Assembly: GCA_031277355.1 (NCBI GenBank)
Contig: JAITMN010000095.1
Coordinates: forward strand, 1-6,632
Reading direction: 5' to 3'
DNA from: Nevskiaceae bacterium
GTDB lineage: Bacteria > Pseudomonadota > Gammaproteobacteria > Steroidobacterales > Steroidobacteraceae
Length of the DNA: 6,632 bases
Below the pieces are notes generated by a model. That model had not been told where the DNA came from, searched no databases, and saw nothing but the letters and a program-made list of their open reading frames with translations. Below, in pieces: positions 5,984-6,632 of this stretch (positions are counted from its first letter, which is position 1; each line of letters begins with the position of its first letter). The translations under genes and the position numbers were made by a program.

Positions 5984-6454
5984 ATGGCGCGCGGAGTCAA
6001 CAAGGTCATTCTCGTCGGACATCTCGGACAGGACCCGGAAACTCGTTCCACGCCGGGTGGCACGACGGTAACGAACATTCGCATCGCCACCAGCGAGGGC
6101 TGGCGCGACAAACAAAGCGGTGAGATGAAGGAGCGCACCGAGTGGCACTCCGTGGTGATGTGGGACAAGCTCGGCCAGATCGCCAGCGAATACCTGAAGA
6201 AGGGTTCGCAGGTGTACATCGAAGGCCGACTGCAAACCCGCAAGTGGCAGGACAAGAACGGCAATGATCGCTACACCACCGAGGTGGTCGCCAGCGATAT
6301 GCAGATGCTCGGCGGTCGTGGCGGCGGTGCGTCGCAGGAAACCCGCGATACGCGGCGGGCGGATGAGTCTGCGCCTGCGCGTGGCGGCGGAGGCAGTGCA
6401 AGCGCGGCCGTGGGCAGCGGCGGCGGTGATTTCGACGACGATATTCCGTTTTAG
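5984..6454 (+). CDS. ssb: Single-stranded DNA-binding protein
   Basis: SSB binds and protects single-stranded DNA during replication, recombination and repair, normally as a homotetramer, and recruits partners through its C-terminal tip. The predicted protein has 156 residues. The OB-fold spans about 1-110 (RGVNKVILVGHLGQDPE at the start, YLKKGSQVYIEGRLQTRKW in the middle). Tryptophans at 40, 54 and 88 correspond to the DNA-stacking W40, W54 and W88 of mature E. coli SSB, and W60 replaces its Phe60. Position 13 is His where many homologues have Asn. A glycine-, serine- and alanine-rich flexible linker (about 111-149) leads to the canonical acidic tip DFDDDIPF. The protein is somewhat shorter than E. 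coli SSB (178 aa), all of the difference being in the linker. The start is supported by the ribosome binding site at 5973. It is probably transcribed on its own, given the terminator-like hairpin upstream. Confidence 0.98.
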   Translation: MARGVNKVILVGHLGQDPETRSTPGGTTVTNIRIATSEGWRDKQSGEMKERTEWHSVVMWDKLGQIASEYLKKGSQVYIEGRLQTRKWQDKNGNDRYTTEVVASDMQMLGGRGGGASQETRDTRRADESAPARGGGGSASAAVGSGGGDFDDDIPF

Positions 6455-6461
6455 AGCGGTC

Positions 6462-6632
6462 TCAGCTGGCGATGCTGGAACAGCCCAGCGCCACCAGCAC
6501 CGAATGCAAGCGCGGATGATGGCCGAGCCACGGCGCGGCCAGCGTGATCACGCCGGCCAGCAGCACGGTGAGGCTGGCGGCGATGCGCCATCGGCCGCGT
6601 TGCAAACGCTGACCCAGCCGTGCGCCGCTCCA
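6462..6632 (-). CDS. C-terminal 56 residues of a membrane protein, possibly TauE/SafE or DsbD-like family (start outside window)
   Basis: On the minus strand an open frame enters from the right edge and ends at TGA (6464-6462). It carries an arginine-rich loop (RLGQRLQRGRWR), then a hydrophobic helix (IAASLTVLLAGVITLAAPWL), a His-His-Pro turn and a short hydrophobic tail ending in CSSIAS. An Arg-rich cytoplasmic loop followed by one last helix and a short His-containing tail is how small sulfite-exporter TauE/SafE-like (DsbD_2-type) membrane proteins often end, but so short a fragment cannot settle the family. Coding is supported by the membrane-like amino-acid pattern and G/C-rich third codon positions. 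It converges on ssb with 7 bases between the two stop codons. Confidence 0.6.
   Translation of the reverse strand, partial: WSGARLGQRLQRGRWRIAASLTVLLAGVITLAAPWLGHHPRLHSVLVALGCSSIAS
6465..6498. repeat. Imperfect hairpin just after ssb, inside the convergent gene's 3' end
   Basis: Arms of 14 bases at 6465-6478 and 6485-6498 pair at 12 positions (one G-U) around loop AACAGC. It starts 11 bases after the ssb stop codon, where a transcription end for ssb would be expected, but no T-run follows. It also codes for the last residues of the opposing gene, so the symmetry may be partly chance from GC-rich codons. Confidence 0.25.

Noticed and set aside
1..6632. CRISPR array, tRNA or rRNA gene, insertion sequence, toxin-antitoxin pair or defence system
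   Set aside because: No regularly spaced repeats, no tRNA-like cloverleaf, no transposase motifs or terminal repeats, and no second small-gene pair were seen. The genes present are accounted for by repair, regulation and export.

Overview
The window is GC-rich DNA from a proteobacterium, most likely a gammaproteobacterium. The main evidence is the flanking pair uvrA and ssb, divergently oriented as in E. coli and many other gammaproteobacteria, with proteins that match their E. coli counterparts almost residue for residue at key positions. A lineage near the Xanthomonadales or Nevskiales would fit the base composition, but that is a guess.

Layout. Positions 1-2108, minus strand: the first 702 codons of uvrA, cut by the left window edge. 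Positions 2109-2242: a divergent intergenic region with a TATAAT for uvrA and a perfect 10-base-arm inverted repeat near the next gene. Positions 2243-3871, plus: an unusually long AraC-type regulator with two complete AraC DNA-binding modules. Positions 4061-5866, plus: a membrane ABC exporter (fused permease and ATPase, type I secretion style). Its start is ambiguous, because a GTG at 3923 is in the same frame and a 28-codon ORF in another frame (3975-4061) overlaps the preferred ATG by one base. Positions 5851-5875: a probable intrinsic terminator laid over the exporter stop codon. Positions 5984-6454, plus: ssb, complete. Positions 6462-6632, minus: the C-terminal end of a small membrane protein that runs out of the window and converges on ssb with only 7 bases between stop codons.

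How the parts relate. uvrA (nucleotide excision repair) and ssb (single-strand DNA protection) are genome-maintenance genes. Between them sits a two-gene unit, regulator plus exporter, with no obvious link to DNA repair. The two genes lie on the same strand and are probably co-transcribed. No adaptor (HlyD-like) or outer-membrane (TolC-like) gene accompanies the exporter within the window, so its substrate and partners are unknown.

The most unusual object is the regulator. Residues 14-206 repeat as residues 349-541, so the protein looks like a complete AraC regulator with an extra, sensor-less copy of its C-terminal half on the front. An in-frame A AAA AAG heptamer lies at the junction and could, speculatively, allow a truncated product. 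Nothing in the window amounts to a clear defence system, CRISPR array, mobile element or RNA gene.
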